Positions 42,292-51,986 of a DNA stretch of 64,000 nucleotides are shown here, in pieces. The position numbers were made by a program, and so were the translations under genes. Origin of the DNA: Lentisphaerota bacterium (lineage in GTDB: Bacteria > Verrucomicrobiota > Kiritimatiellia > UBA8416 > VGWJ01). The stretch lies in contig VGWJ01000011.1 in assembly GCA_016873635.1 (NCBI GenBank), positions 1 through 64,000 of the forward strand, written 5' to 3'. The notes under the pieces were generated by a model. That model was not told where the DNA came from. It did no database searches and saw nothing but the letters and a program-made list of their open reading frames with translations. Each line of letters opens with the position of its first letter. The first letter of the stretch is position 1.

Positions 42292-45038
42292 ACCTGCAGT
42301 TCGCCAACCCGACGGCGCTGTTGCTGCTGTGGATCGTGCCGCTGGCCGCCGCCGCGTGGATGTGGTCCGCGCGCCGGCGCGAGACGCGCCTGGCGCGCCT
42401 GGTCTCGGCCCGCATGCAGCGCAAGCTGCGGCCGCCGTCCGCCGCCGCCCGCGCGGCCTGGCAGACCGCCCTGACGGCCATGGGCCTGGTGCTGGCGCTG
42501 GCGGCCGCGGCCCGGCCGCGCTGGGGCGCGCGCGAGGAAACCGTGTATGCCCGCGGCCGCAGCCTGATCATCGCCGTGGACGTGTCGCGGTCCATGCTCG
42601 CGGCCGACGTGCATCCCAGCCGCCTGGAACGGGCCAAGGCCGACGTTCTGGACCTGGTCAGGGAGCTGCGCGGCGACCGCGCCGGCCTGATCGCCTTCCG
42701 CCACAAGGCCGCGCTGCTGTGCCCGCTGACGACGGACTACGCCTTCCTCGCCCAGGCGGTTGACGCCATGGACATCGACTCCGCCCCGCGCGGGGCGACG
42801 GACATTGCCGACGCCATCCTCAAGGCCCTCGACGCCTTCAGGGAGGAGGAGGGTTCGCATCGGGCAGTCGTGCTCATTTCCGACGGGGAGGACCTCACCG
42901 GCAGGGCGCTTTCCGCGGCGGAAGAGGCCGGCCGGCGGGGCGTTCCCATCTTCACCGTGGGGCTGGGCAACCGCGAGGGGACGCACATTCCCGACGAGCA
43001 GGGGCGGTTCGTGACGTACCAGGGGGCGAACGTCGTTACGCGGCTCCAGCACGAGACCCTGCACGCCATCGCCACGGCCACGGGCGGCGCCTATGTGCCC
43101 GTGGAAACCGCCGGCATGACCACCGTGACCCTGGGCACGCTATACAGCGAACACCTCCGCCGGATCTCGGCGCAGGAATCGCGGGAACGGCGGGAACTCA
43201 CCCACGTGGAGCGCTACCAGCTGTTCCTGCTGCCCGCCGTGCTGGCTCTGCTCGGAGCGGCCTTCCTGAGCCGCGGCCGGCTCATGCGGTCGGCGGCGCC
43301 GCCGGCCGCGCCGTCGGCCTTGAAGGATCTCAACCCGCCACCGACGGCGCTGCGCGATATCAGCGGCGGCCAGGGCGCCCGGCCCGCGATTCCGGAACGC
43401 GCCCCGGCCCCGACCGAAGGGCGGGGCCACCCCTCCCGGGAGGGGACCGTCCGGTCCACTTCCTCTCTCCTGCCCCCTCCCCGGAGGGGCGCCGCCGCAC
43501 CAGCGGCAGCGGGGTGGGTTCTCGCGTCCGCCTTGACCCTCGCCTTCCACGTCCGGGCGGAGACCAACGCCCCGCCCCCGTCCGTTCCGGCGGGACGCGA
43601 GGGCGGGCGCGCGGCCCAGGCCCTGTTCGACGCGGGCGACTATCCCGCGGCCGCCGCGGCCTACGAGCAGGCCGCCCGGGACGCCGGCGCTGAATTGCGG
43701 CGCGATCTGCGCTACAACGCGGCCGTGGCGTTGTACGAGGCGGGCAGGTTCGACGAGGCCGCCGCCAGACTCAGGGACCTGGCCGCTTCGGACGACGCGG
43801 CCGGAACCTGCTCGGCGCTGGGAACGGCGCTGTATCGATCCGCGGAGCACAGCGCCACGAACGCGGCCGCGCGCGCCGCTCTCCTGCGCGAGGCCGGCGA
43901 AGCCTTCCGCCGCGCCGCGCGCGCCGCGCGCGACCCGGCCGGCCCCCGCCGCGATCTGGACGTGGTGCTCGACCGCTATCCGCGGGCCGACGAAGAGGCC
44001 AGGATCGAGCGACTCATGGAGCAGCACGGCCGGAAGCCCGCCCACGAGATCGCCGGCGACATGCTCGCCGGCCAGCGCGACGTGCTCGCCGCCTTGCGCG
44101 CCGCCGCCACAAACGACAGCCCCTCCCGCGTCGGACAGATGGAGCGCGCCGCCGAGCGACAGGCCGCCGCGGCCGACCTGTGGATCCCGCTGAAGAGCAA
44201 GCTGCTCGCGGAAAACCGGGACCCCGACAAGCAGGCGGTGCTGGCCGACGTTATCGAGAGCACGCGCGACCAGATGCTCGCCGCCGCCGATGTCCTGCGC
44301 GACCTGGACGACGCGCGCGCCGCGGCCGCGGCCGACGCCTCGGGCCGCCGCGTGTACGAGTTCTGGAAGAGCGTCGCGCCCTACGCGCCCCTGCTGGATG
44401 AGGATCTCTGGCGGCAGACCAACACGCTCGCGGCCGTGGACGCCGAACCCGTCAACGGTCAGGCCCTCCGGGAAGCGCAGTCCGACCAGGCGGAAGCCCG
44501 CGAGCTGACGCGCCTCTTCGGCGAGCGCTTCGCCGCCGCCGTCCCCGAGGGCGGCGAGCCGGACGGCGACGGGACCAACGCCGCGCCGCGCATTACCGCC
44601 GAGACAAGGCAGAAAATACTCAACCTGGCCGAGCAGGCGGCCGCGGCGCAGGAAACGGCCGCCGCGGCTCTGGAGCGCTCCGCGATCGCCGACGCCCGGC
44701 CGGAACAGCGCCGCGCCGCCGTGATTCTGCAGGAAATCCGCGACCTGCTGCCCAAGGACCGCGGGCAGGCCCAGCAGGAACAACCGCAGCAGGATCAATC
44801 GGACAAGTCGGACAAGTCGGACCAGCCCGACCTCCAGCCGCAGGAGCAGCCGGCCGAACAGCCGCGGGAGCAGCCCGCGGAGAAGCCCGGACAACCCGAA
44901 CCCAAGCCGGGCGAACTCTCCCGGAAAGAGCTGGAACGTTTGCTGGAAAAGGCCTTGCGGCGCGAGAAAGAACACGAAGACGAGCTGCGCCAACGCATCC
45001 GCCGGATTCCGATGTCGCCGTCGGAAAGGGATTGGTAG
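42288..45038 (+). CDS. BatB-BatC fusion, joined through a repeat element
   Basis: A 916-residue frame holding two proteins usually separate. Residues 1-345 are BatB: two N-terminal helices, a VWA domain with DVSRSMLAAD and LISDGEDLTG, and a last helix near residue 315-335. Residues 367-411 are encoded by a family A palindromic repeat (43386-43519) and read as Pro/Arg/Ala-rich linker. Then WVLASALTLAFHVRAE, which looks like the old BatC signal peptide, leads to a TPR domain (AAQALFDAGDYPAAAAAYEQA onward). The end is rich in Gln, Pro and Lys and finishes RDW, as in BatC. The internal hydrophobic segment would put the TPR part in the periplasm. The GTG start overlaps the batA stop. Confidence 0.88.
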   Translation: MNLQFANPTALLLLWIVPLAAAAWMWSARRRETRLARLVSARMQRKLRPPSAAARAAWQTALTAMGLVLALAAAARPRWGAREETVYARGRSLIIAVDVSRSMLAADVHPSRLERAKADVLDLVRELRGDRAGLIAFRHKAALLCPLTTDYAFLAQAVDAMDIDSAPRGATDIADAILKALDAFREEEGSHRAVVLISDGEDLTGRALSAAEEAGRRGVPIFTVGLGNREGTHIPDEQGRFVTYQGANVVTRLQHETLHAIATATGGAYVPVETAGMTTVTLGTLYSEHLRRISAQESRERRELTHVERYQLFLLPAVLALLGAAFLSRGRLMRSAAPPAAPSALKDLNPPPTALRDISGGQGARPAIPERAPAPTEGRGHPSREGTVRSTSSLLPPPRRGAAAPAAAGWVLASALTLAFHVRAETNAPPPSVPAGREGGRAAQALFDAGDYPAAAAAYEQAARDAGAELRRDLRYNAAVALYEAGRFDEAAARLRDLAASDDAAGTCSALGTALYRSAEHSATNAAARAALLREAGEAFRRAARAARDPAGPRRDLDVVLDRYPRADEEARIERLMEQHGRKPAHEIAGDMLAGQRDVLAALRAAATNDSPSRVGQMERAAERQAAAADLWIPLKSKLLAENRDPDKQAVLADVIESTRDQMLAAADVLRDLDDARAAAAADASGRRVYEFWKSVAPYAPLLDEDLWRQTNTLAAVDAEPVNGQALREAQSDQAEARELTRLFGERFAAAVPEGGEPDGDGTNAAPRITAETRQKILNLAEQAAAAQETAAAALERSAIADARPEQRRAAVILQEIRDLLPKDRGQAQQEQPQQDQSDKSDKSDQPDLQPQEQPAEQPREQPAEKPGQPEPKPGELSRKELERLLEKALRREKEHEDELRQRIRRIPMSPSERDW
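43386..43519. repeat. Family A palindromic repeat, copy 1 (inside batB-batC)
   Basis: Starts GCGATTCCGGAAC, as does copy 2. It carries a hairpin arm ending CACCCCTCCCGGGAGGGG, then a 30-base spacer, then the inverted arm starting CCCCTCCCCGGAGGGG and ending GGGGTGGGT. It stays in frame through the gene. Confidence 0.8.
44799..44823. repeat. Short CGGACAAGT tandem inside batC part
   Basis: Nearly three copies of a 9-base unit encode SDKSDKSDQ in the acidic/Gln-rich tail of the BatC portion. Nine is a multiple of three, so copy number can change without frameshift. Confidence 0.7.
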
Positions 45039-45186
45039 TTGTGGAGCAATCGGAACGATTCGGCTCCGGGCTCAGGCACGGACGTTCGCCATGCACAGGC
45101 ACCGGGCAAGCAATACGTTGACGGATCAGCGACCATGCGTGGTCCGGTCGCAGTCGGTCACCCGGGGAGCGGACCGGCTCAAGCCC

Positions 45187-47790
45187 ATGCTCGTCGGCGT
45201 CTTCATTTCCGCTTTCATCCTCCTGTCCGCCGCCGGCGCCGCCGCCGACCTCTCGCTCGAGGTTTCCGCCGACCGCAATCGCATCTACCTCGGCGAAGCG
45301 GTGATCCTCACGGTCAGCGTTAACGGCGACATAAACCCCCCCGAACCGGATCTTTCAGGCATCCAGGGCGCCGCGGTGCGCCCGCTCGGCAGCCAGGCCC
45401 ACAGCTTCACCAGCGCAAGCTTCGCCAACGGGCGCTTGCAGCGAACCAGCGTGGTCGGACGCAAGTTCACCTACGCCGTCGCCCCGGCTGCCGCCGGGCG
45501 GTTCACGGCGGGACCCGTCGTTCTGGAGACCGACGGCCGTACGCTGCGCGAGGAAGGGCCGGTTGTCGAAGTGGTGGGCGTGGCGGCGCAGAACGACGTC
45601 CTCGTCTCCGTGCGCGCTTCGCGCGAAACCGTGCTCGTGGATGAGCCGTTCGACATCGTTCTCGCCGTGGCCGTCCGGCAGCTGCCCGGCGAATACGCGC
45701 CGCGCGAGCCGCTGGACGGCGCCGCCCCGCCGGCCCTGAACGTCCCTTACCTGGCACAGACGCCCGACGGCCTGGACGGCCCCGATCTCGAAGCGGTTCT
45801 GCGGCGTCTGCACGAGCCGCGCGGCGACCGCCCCGGTTTTTCCATCAACGACATTCCCGCGCGCCAGGATCCCTTCGACCCGGACGGCTTCTTCGGCGGC
45901 GGGATGGACGACTTCTTCCGGCCCCGCCCCGCACGGTTCCGCCTGGAACAAAGAGTCGTGGAGAAGGACTCCGGCTCATACGTCGCGTACAGCCTGGCGC
46001 TGCGTTACGTGCCCCGAAAGGAAGGCGACTACACTTTCGGGCCGGTCACGTTCAAGGGTCCGATCGTTGCCGCGACCGACCGTGGCGCGCAGCTTGTGCG
46101 GCAGGGCTTCTTCGCGGTCGGCCCGGCCTGCACGGTGCGCGTCGTGCCGCCTCCCGAGGAGGGCCGCCCTCCCACTTTCATCGGCGCGGTGGGCGCCGGC
46201 ATGGCGGCCGAGGCGGCGCTGGACGCGCAGACGTGCAACGTCGGCGATCCCCTCAAGCTCACGCTGCGCGTCTCGGGCGGCGTGAACACGGAAAACGTAC
46301 GCCCGCCGGTCCTCGCCGCGCAGACCAACCTCACGCGCCTGTTCCGGACTTATGACGGCACCGTGCAGACGGCGTCGCGCGACGGGGCCAAGGAATTCAC
46401 TTACACGGTCCGGCCCGTCACGCCGGGCACCATCGAGCTGCCGCCCGTCGCGCTTTCCTACTACAATTCCGAGCGCCGCGCCTACGAGACGGTGCTGACA
46501 AGACCCGTTCCGCTGCGCGTGAACGAGACGGCGCAGGTGGGCTACGAGATGGTCATAGCCGCGGGCACCAACGGCCCCGGGCGCGAAGCGGCGGCGGCGC
46601 CGCGCGTAATGGCTCCGCTTGACGTCAGCCCGGAGGGGGCCGTCCCGGTCGCCCTGGGTCTGCGCGCCTGGCAGCGAACCGTGTGCCTGCTGAGCCCGAT
46701 CGCGTATTTCCTGGGGCTGGCCTGGCGCGCGCTCCGCGCGCCGCTCGCGGCCTTCCGCGCGCGCCGGCGGCGCGGCGGAGCGCTGGGCGCGGCGCTGGAC
46801 GCGCTGCGCGAGGCCGGCGCGGCCGGCGGCGACGATCCGCATGCGGCCGCCCGGCTCGTCTGCCGGGCCGTGTCCGGCTACCTCGCGCGCCGCTTCGACG
46901 TGCGGGGCGAAGGCATGACGCCGGCCGACGCCGTCGAGCTTCTGCGGCAGCGCGGCGCGCCCGCCGAAATCGTCGCGGAATTCGAGCGCCTACACCGGCG
47001 CGGTTTCGAGGCCGCGTACGCGGCGCGCGCGGAAGCTTCCTACGCGGCGCGCGACGAGACCGCGTTGGCCGACCGGACGCTGCGCCGGCTGGATAAAGCG
47101 CTCGGCGTCCGCCGCCGGCGCTCCGCGCGCGCAACCGCGGCCCCCGCGCTGCTCGTGCTTGCGCTGCTGACCCGCAACGCCTCCGGCCTCGGCGAAACCG
47201 AACGGCGTTTCAGGTGGAACGAAGCCAACGCCGCCCTGGCGGCCGCGGCCACGCCGGAGGAAGCGCTCGCCGCCGCGCGCAAGTACCGCGAACTGGCGGC
47301 GGACGGCGTCAGGAACGGGCCGCTCTTCTACAACTGCGGCACGGCCATGCTGCGCGCCCGGCGCTATGACGAAGCCGTCGCCCTGCTGCTGCGGGCGGAA
47401 CGGTATTGCGGGAGCAACGACGAGATCAAACGCAACATGCTGCTGGCGATTGCGGCGCGCGACGGCAGCGACGACGCCGCGCTGCCCTGGTATCGCGGCC
47501 TGCTCTTCTGGCACTACGACCTGGGCATCTCCACGCGCATCGCCATCGCTGTCCTGGCGTTCGCGGCGGTCTGGCCCGCTCTGCTGGCCCGGGCATTCGG
47601 GCGGGCGCGCATCGCCGCGCCCCTGCTGACGACGGCCCTGGCGGTCCTCATCGTCTTCGGCAGCAGCGCGCTTGCCACGCTGCACCAGGAGCGCAGCGAG
47701 CGCCTGAACCCGGTGGCCGTGGCGGACGAGGCGGAGGCCGCGCCGAAAGCGGGCGCGGGAGCCGGGGAGGAGGTCGCATCGAAGCCATGA
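45187..47790 (+). CDS. BatD-BatE fusion
   Basis: An 867-residue protein. After a signal peptide (MLVGVFISAFILLSAAGAAA) come BatD-type immunoglobulin-like repeats starting LEVSADRNRIYLGEAVILTVSVNG, to about residue 480, then a membrane helix near 500 and a cytoplasmic helical segment. A second hydrophobic segment near residue 650 leads to a BatE-like TPR part (FRWNEANAALAAAA, KYRELAADGVRNGPLFYNCGTAML) and two more helices near 780 and 820. BatD and BatE are normally separate genes. The ATG at 45187 is used; an ATG at 45091 would put 32 residues before the signal peptide. The stop overlaps the next start (ATGA). Confidence 0.85.
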   Translation: MLVGVFISAFILLSAAGAAADLSLEVSADRNRIYLGEAVILTVSVNGDINPPEPDLSGIQGAAVRPLGSQAHSFTSASFANGRLQRTSVVGRKFTYAVAPAAAGRFTAGPVVLETDGRTLREEGPVVEVVGVAAQNDVLVSVRASRETVLVDEPFDIVLAVAVRQLPGEYAPREPLDGAAPPALNVPYLAQTPDGLDGPDLEAVLRRLHEPRGDRPGFSINDIPARQDPFDPDGFFGGGMDDFFRPRPARFRLEQRVVEKDSGSYVAYSLALRYVPRKEGDYTFGPVTFKGPIVAATDRGAQLVRQGFFAVGPACTVRVVPPPEEGRPPTFIGAVGAGMAAEAALDAQTCNVGDPLKLTLRVSGGVNTENVRPPVLAAQTNLTRLFRTYDGTVQTASRDGAKEFTYTVRPVTPGTIELPPVALSYYNSERRAYETVLTRPVPLRVNETAQVGYEMVIAAGTNGPGREAAAAPRVMAPLDVSPEGAVPVALGLRAWQRTVCLLSPIAYFLGLAWRALRAPLAAFRARRRRGGALGAALDALREAGAAGGDDPHAAARLVCRAVSGYLARRFDVRGEGMTPADAVELLRQRGAPAEIVAEFERLHRRGFEAAYAARAEASYAARDETALADRTLRRLDKALGVRRRRSARATAAPALLVLALLTRNASGLGETERRFRWNEANAALAAAATPEEALAAARKYRELAADGVRNGPLFYNCGTAMLRARRYDEAVALLLRAERYCGSNDEIKRNMLLAIAARDGSDDAALPWYRGLLFWHYDLGISTRIAIAVLAFAAVWPALLARAFGRARIAAPLLTTALAVLIVFGSSALATLHQERSERLNPVAVADEAEAAPKAGAGAGEEVASKP

Positions 47791-49244
47791 ATACGCGCGC
47801 CTTCTCTTCGTCCGGGGCGGGTCGCTGCGATTCCGGAACCCACCCCGGCCCCGCCCGGTGGGCGGGGGCACCCCTCCCGGGAGGGGAACCCACCCCGCCC
47901 CCGCTTCCAGCGGGGGCACCCCTCCCGGGAGGGGATTGTCCTGTTACCTGCCTCTCTCAGATCCCCTCCTCGGAGGGGTGCCGCCGCGCAGGCGGCGGCG
48001 GGGTGGGTCTTTTCTCCCTCGCCCTTTTCTCCGGCTTCGTCCTCCTCTTCACGCCGGCCGCGACGCGCGCCCAGTTCCCCGCGCCGCTGGTTGCGGCGGA
48101 ACTCACGGCGGAACGCGCGGATATCTACGTCAACGAACATTTCAGCGTGGTTCTGGAGGTTCGCGCCGGCGGCGCGCCGATCCGCCCCAGCTTCAAGCTG
48201 ACGTCCCTGCCTCCTCCCGGCGTGCTGACCTTCGACCAATTCCGCGAACTGCGGGCCGAACGCCGTATCGAGGATGGCCGCGCGGTGGATGTGCGACGCT
48301 TCCGGACCGCCGCCCGGGCGCCCGCGGCGGGCCCCGTCGAGGCAGCCCCGACGCTGATCGTGGAGTCCTTCATGCCGGGCCGCGCCTACGAAGTGCCCGT
48401 GACGCCGCTGCGCCTGAACGTGCGCGAACTGCCCGCCGAGGGAAGGCCCGACGATTTCTCGGGCGCGGTCGGCACATTCCGCCTGGAGGCCGGCGTGACG
48501 CCGGCCGAGATTGTTCTGGGCGACCTGGTGACCGCGCGAATCACGGTCTCGGGCACGGGGCATTTTCCGGAGCGTGCGCCCGCCGTTGTTGCTGACGCGC
48601 CCGGCCTCTTCAAGATCTACGAGCCGTCACTCGTCTCCCGGGAGGAGAACAGGCTGGTCTATGAGCAGGTCATCGTGCCGCAGGGCACCAACGCCGCGGC
48701 GGTGCCGGCGGTGCGTTTGTCGTTTTTCGAGCCGCTGTCCGGCGCGTACGTCAACCTCAGCCAGGGACCCTTCCCCCTGACCTACGCGCCGAAACGCGAG
48801 GGCGCGGCCTTCGCGCGCTACCGCCCGGCGGAGCAAGCGGGCGTCGGCGACGCAAGGCGGCCGGGACGGACCGCGTCCCTGGGTTACGCCGCCCGCATGG
48901 CGCTGGCCGCCGTCGCCTATTGGATCCTCGCCGCGGGCGCCGCGTTCGCGGCGGCCGTGCGGGCCGCACGCAAGCGCGCCGCGGCGCTTGCGGCCCTGCT
49001 TGCGGCGGCGGCGCTGTTCGCGCCTTTCCGCGCGGGCCTGCGCGCCCTGCTCGCCCCGCCGCGGAACGCCGTCATGGCGCGCGACGCCACCGCCCGCTTC
49101 GCGCCGGCGCACGCGTCCGTCGCCGGGTTCGAGCTCTCCGCCGGCACGGCCGTGCGGCTCGTCGAAACGTCCGGCGACTGGGCCAAGATCGAGTCCCGGG
49201 GCAATCGCGGCTGGGTGCCGCGCGCGAGCCTCGAGGCGCGGTGA
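47787..49244 (+). CDS. BatD-like protein with C-terminal SH3 domain; repeat in leader
   Basis: A 485-residue protein. Residues 14-74 are encoded by a family A palindromic repeat (47827-48007), which separates the start MNTRAFSSSGAG from the signal-peptide core LFSLALFSGFVLLFTPAATRAQ (residues 75-96). Then follow BatD-type Ig-like repeats (ELTAERADIYVNEHFSVVLEV, PAEIVLGDLVTARITVSGTG), two membrane helices (about 370-392 and 398-425), and a bacterial SH3 domain at the end (RLVETSGDWAKIESRGNRGWVP). With the repeat, the export signal begins 74 residues inside the protein. Use of a later start (no ATG nearby) or internal initiation is possible. Confidence 0.82.
   Translation: MNTRAFSSSGAGRCDSGTHPGPARWAGAPLPGGEPTPPPLPAGAPLPGGDCPVTCLSQIPSSEGCRRAGGGGVGLFSLALFSGFVLLFTPAATRAQFPAPLVAAELTAERADIYVNEHFSVVLEVRAGGAPIRPSFKLTSLPPPGVLTFDQFRELRAERRIEDGRAVDVRRFRTAARAPAAGPVEAAPTLIVESFMPGRAYEVPVTPLRLNVRELPAEGRPDDFSGAVGTFRLEAGVTPAEIVLGDLVTARITVSGTGHFPERAPAVVADAPGLFKIYEPSLVSREENRLVYEQVIVPQGTNAAAVPAVRLSFFEPLSGAYVNLSQGPFPLTYAPKREGAAFARYRPAEQAGVGDARRPGRTASLGYAARMALAAVAYWILAAGAAFAAAVRAARKRAAALAALLAAAALFAPFRAGLRALLAPPRNAVMARDATARFAPAHASVAGFELSAGTAVRLVETSGDWAKIESRGNRGWVPRASLEAR
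47827..48007. repeat. Family A palindromic repeat, copy 2 (inside BatD-like gene)
   Basis: Begins GCGATTCCGGAAC as in copy 1. Two direct arms of the ACCCACCCCG ... CACCCCTCCCGGGAGGGG type are followed by a 35-base spacer and the inverted arm GATCCCCTCCTCGGAGGGG ... GGGGTGGGT. It is read through in frame. Confidence 0.85.
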
Positions 49245-49351
49245 AGCGGCTGCCGTAACAGCCTGCCGCGCGTCTTTCGTTTGCACCGCGCCGCGTCCCG
49301 GCCGTCGAAACCGGTCACCCGCGCCGCGGACACCGCCCTCCCCTGTTTCAC

Positions 49352-49388
49352 CGGCCCGGCGTCAGGGCCGTTCCCCGCTTTTTGTTTT
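49352..49388 (+). terminator. Possible terminator after the Bat operon
   Basis: CGGCCC and GGGCCG form a 6-base stem with a 7-base loop, followed by CTTTTTGTTTTG a few bases later. It separates the Bat operon from the oxidoreductase operon. The gap between stem and T-run weakens the call. Confidence 0.4.
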
Positions 49389-49425
49389 GAAAACCGCCCC
49401 TGGCAAGGTATCCTGAGAGGTTGCG

Positions 49426-49647
49426 ATGAAGTTTGCCGTACGCATTGACTCGGAACGCTGTAAGGGTTGTGAGCTCTGCATTTCCGTCTGCCCCGAGAAG
49501 GTGCTGGCCATGTGCGGGAAGCTCAACGCGCGCGGTCAGCATTTTCCGGAAGTCGTCAAAGCCGAGGCCTGCACCGGCTGTGCCCGCTGCGCCGTAATAT
49601 GCCCCGACACGGCCATCCGGATTGACGCGGAGGAGGATGACCGATGA
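49426..49647 (+). CDS. korD: 2-oxoacid:ferredoxin oxidoreductase delta subunit (ferredoxin-like)
   Basis: A 73-residue dicluster ferredoxin. [12 protein letters not shown] (residues 12-23) and [12 protein letters not shown] (residues 49-60) each give CxxCxxCxxxCP, so two 4Fe-4S clusters. It passes electrons from the TPP-bound acyl intermediate to external ferredoxin. It is the first gene of a four-subunit operon with the order delta, alpha, beta, gamma, and overlaps the alpha gene by four bases. The substrate could be 2-oxoglutarate or a branched-chain oxoacid; the symbol follows the 2-oxoglutarate enzyme. Confidence 0.9.
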   Translation: MKFAVRIDSERCKGCELCISVCPEKVLAMCGKLNARGQHFPEVVKAEACTGCARCAVICPDTAIRIDAEEDDR

Positions 49648-50713
49648 CCGTGGGCCGGGCAGCGCCGCGCGTGCTCATGACGGGCAACGAGGCCATGGCT
49701 GAAGGCGCCATCCGCGCCGGGTGCGACGCCTACTACGGCTACCCCATCACCCCGCAGAACGAGTTCACGGCCTACATGGCCCGGCACATGCCGGCGCGCG
49801 GGCGCGTGTTCATCCAGGCCGAAAGCGAAATCGCCGCGATCAACATGGTCTTCGGAACCGCCGTGGCCGGCAAGCGGGCCATGACCAGCTCCTCCTCGCC
49901 CGGCATCAGCCTCAAGCAGGAGGGTATCTCCTACCTGGCGGGCGCCGAACTGCCTGCCGTCATCGCCAATATCCAGCGCGGCGGTCCCGGGCTGGGCAAT
50001 ATCGCGCCGGCGCAAGCCGACTACTTCCAGGCGGTCAAAGGCGGAGGGCACGGGGACTATCACCAGGTTGTGCTGGCGCCGTGGTCGGTGCAGGAAATGC
50101 ACGACCTGGCGGTCCTGGCTTTCGACCTCGCGGATCGCTACCGCACTCCCGTGCTGCTTCTGGCGGACGGACGGCTCGGCCAGATGATGGAACCGGTGAC
50201 GCTCTACGAAGGTCCGCCGCCGCCGGTTCCGCCGAAGCCCTGGGCGTTGACGGGCGCCGCCGGCCGCGCCCCCAACATGATCCGGTCGCTGTATCTCGCC
50301 GAAACCGATCTCGAACAGGTCAACATCAGGCTGCAGGCCATGTACCGTCGCATCATTGCCAACGAAGTCCGCTGGGAGGAGCAGGCCACGGACGATTGCG
50401 ACCTGCTGATCGTCGCCTACGGCACCAGCGCCCGCATCGCCGCCGGCGCGGCAAGCGCCGCCGCCGCAAACGGCCTGCGGGTCGGGCTCCTGCGCCCGGT
50501 GACGCTCTGGCCTTTCCCCTCCGCGCGCCTGGCCGAGCTCGCCGGGCGCGTGAGCGGCGTGCTGGTCGTCGAAATGAGCAGCGGACAGATGCTGGAAGAC
50601 GTGCGCCTCGCGGTCGAGGGGCGCGTGCCCGTTCATTTTGAAGGGCGCATGGGCGGAATCGTGCCCACCGAGAAGGACGTTCTGCTGGCCCTTTCCGGAA
50701 TCCGTAACAAGCC

Positions 50714-50717
<4 letters not shown>
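49644..50717 (+). CDS. korA: 2-oxoacid:ferredoxin oxidoreductase alpha subunit
   Basis: A 357-residue subunit carrying domains I and II of the oxidoreductase: [27 protein letters not shown] at the start (the YPITP motif binds substrate), then [25 protein letters not shown] and the later Rossmann part ([36 protein letters not shown]). It pairs with the TPP-binding beta subunit and has ATGA overlaps with both neighbours. VorB of the 3-methyl-2-oxobutanoate enzyme is an alternative name. Confidence 0.92.
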
Positions 50718-51464
<747 letters not shown>

Positions 51465-51472
<8 letters not shown>

Positions 51473-51986
51473 GCGTCTCGTCATCGCCGGCTCCGGGGGA
51501 CAGGGCATTCTCCTGGTCGGCCGCATTCTGGCCGGCGTCGCCGTGGACGAGGTCCCGCATGTAACCTTCTTCCCCGCCTACGGCGCGGAGGTGCGCGGCG
51601 GCGCCTCCAACTGCGAGATTGTGCTTTCGTCCGATCCGATCTCCTCTCCCGTATCCGACGAGTTCGACTCCATGCTGCTGATGAACGAGGAAAGCGCGCG
51701 GAAATACCTCGCGCGCCGCGCGCGCAACTGCCTGGTCATCCTGAACGGCTCGCTGTGCCCGGCCGTTGACGACCCGTCTACCGTGTCGGTCGCGGCCACG
51801 GAGCTGGCCGATCGCCTGGGAGACACGCGCGCCGCCAATTTCATCATGCTTGGCGCTTACATCGCGCGCAAACCCGTTGTTCCGGCCGCGGCCCTGGAGG
51901 CCGGCATACGGGCGCACCTGGCCGCCAAGGCGGCCGCAAGCACCAATCTGAACATCCGGGCCCTGCGCGCGGGTTTGTCGGCATGA
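51465..51986 (+). CDS. korC: 2-oxoacid:ferredoxin oxidoreductase gamma subunit
   Basis: A 173-residue domain III subunit: IAGSGGQGILLVGRILAGVA at the start (GxGGQG), then FFPAYGAEVRGGASNCEIVLS, all typical of KorC/VorC. It contacts CoA and completes the complex. The stop overlaps the start of an ankyrin/FGE-like gene (ATGA), unusual company for this operon. Confidence 0.92.

Noticed and set aside
43140-44993. Long open frame on the minus strand opposite batB-batC
   Set aside because: Composition is Gly/Arg/Leu repeats without a domain; the plus-strand VWA and TPR domains explain the sequence.
49387-49414. TTGAAA and TATCCT with 16-base spacing before korD
   Set aside because: The -10 box would put the transcript start only about 5 bases before the ATG and exclude the GAGAGG ribosome site, so it is probably chance overlap with the terminator T-run.
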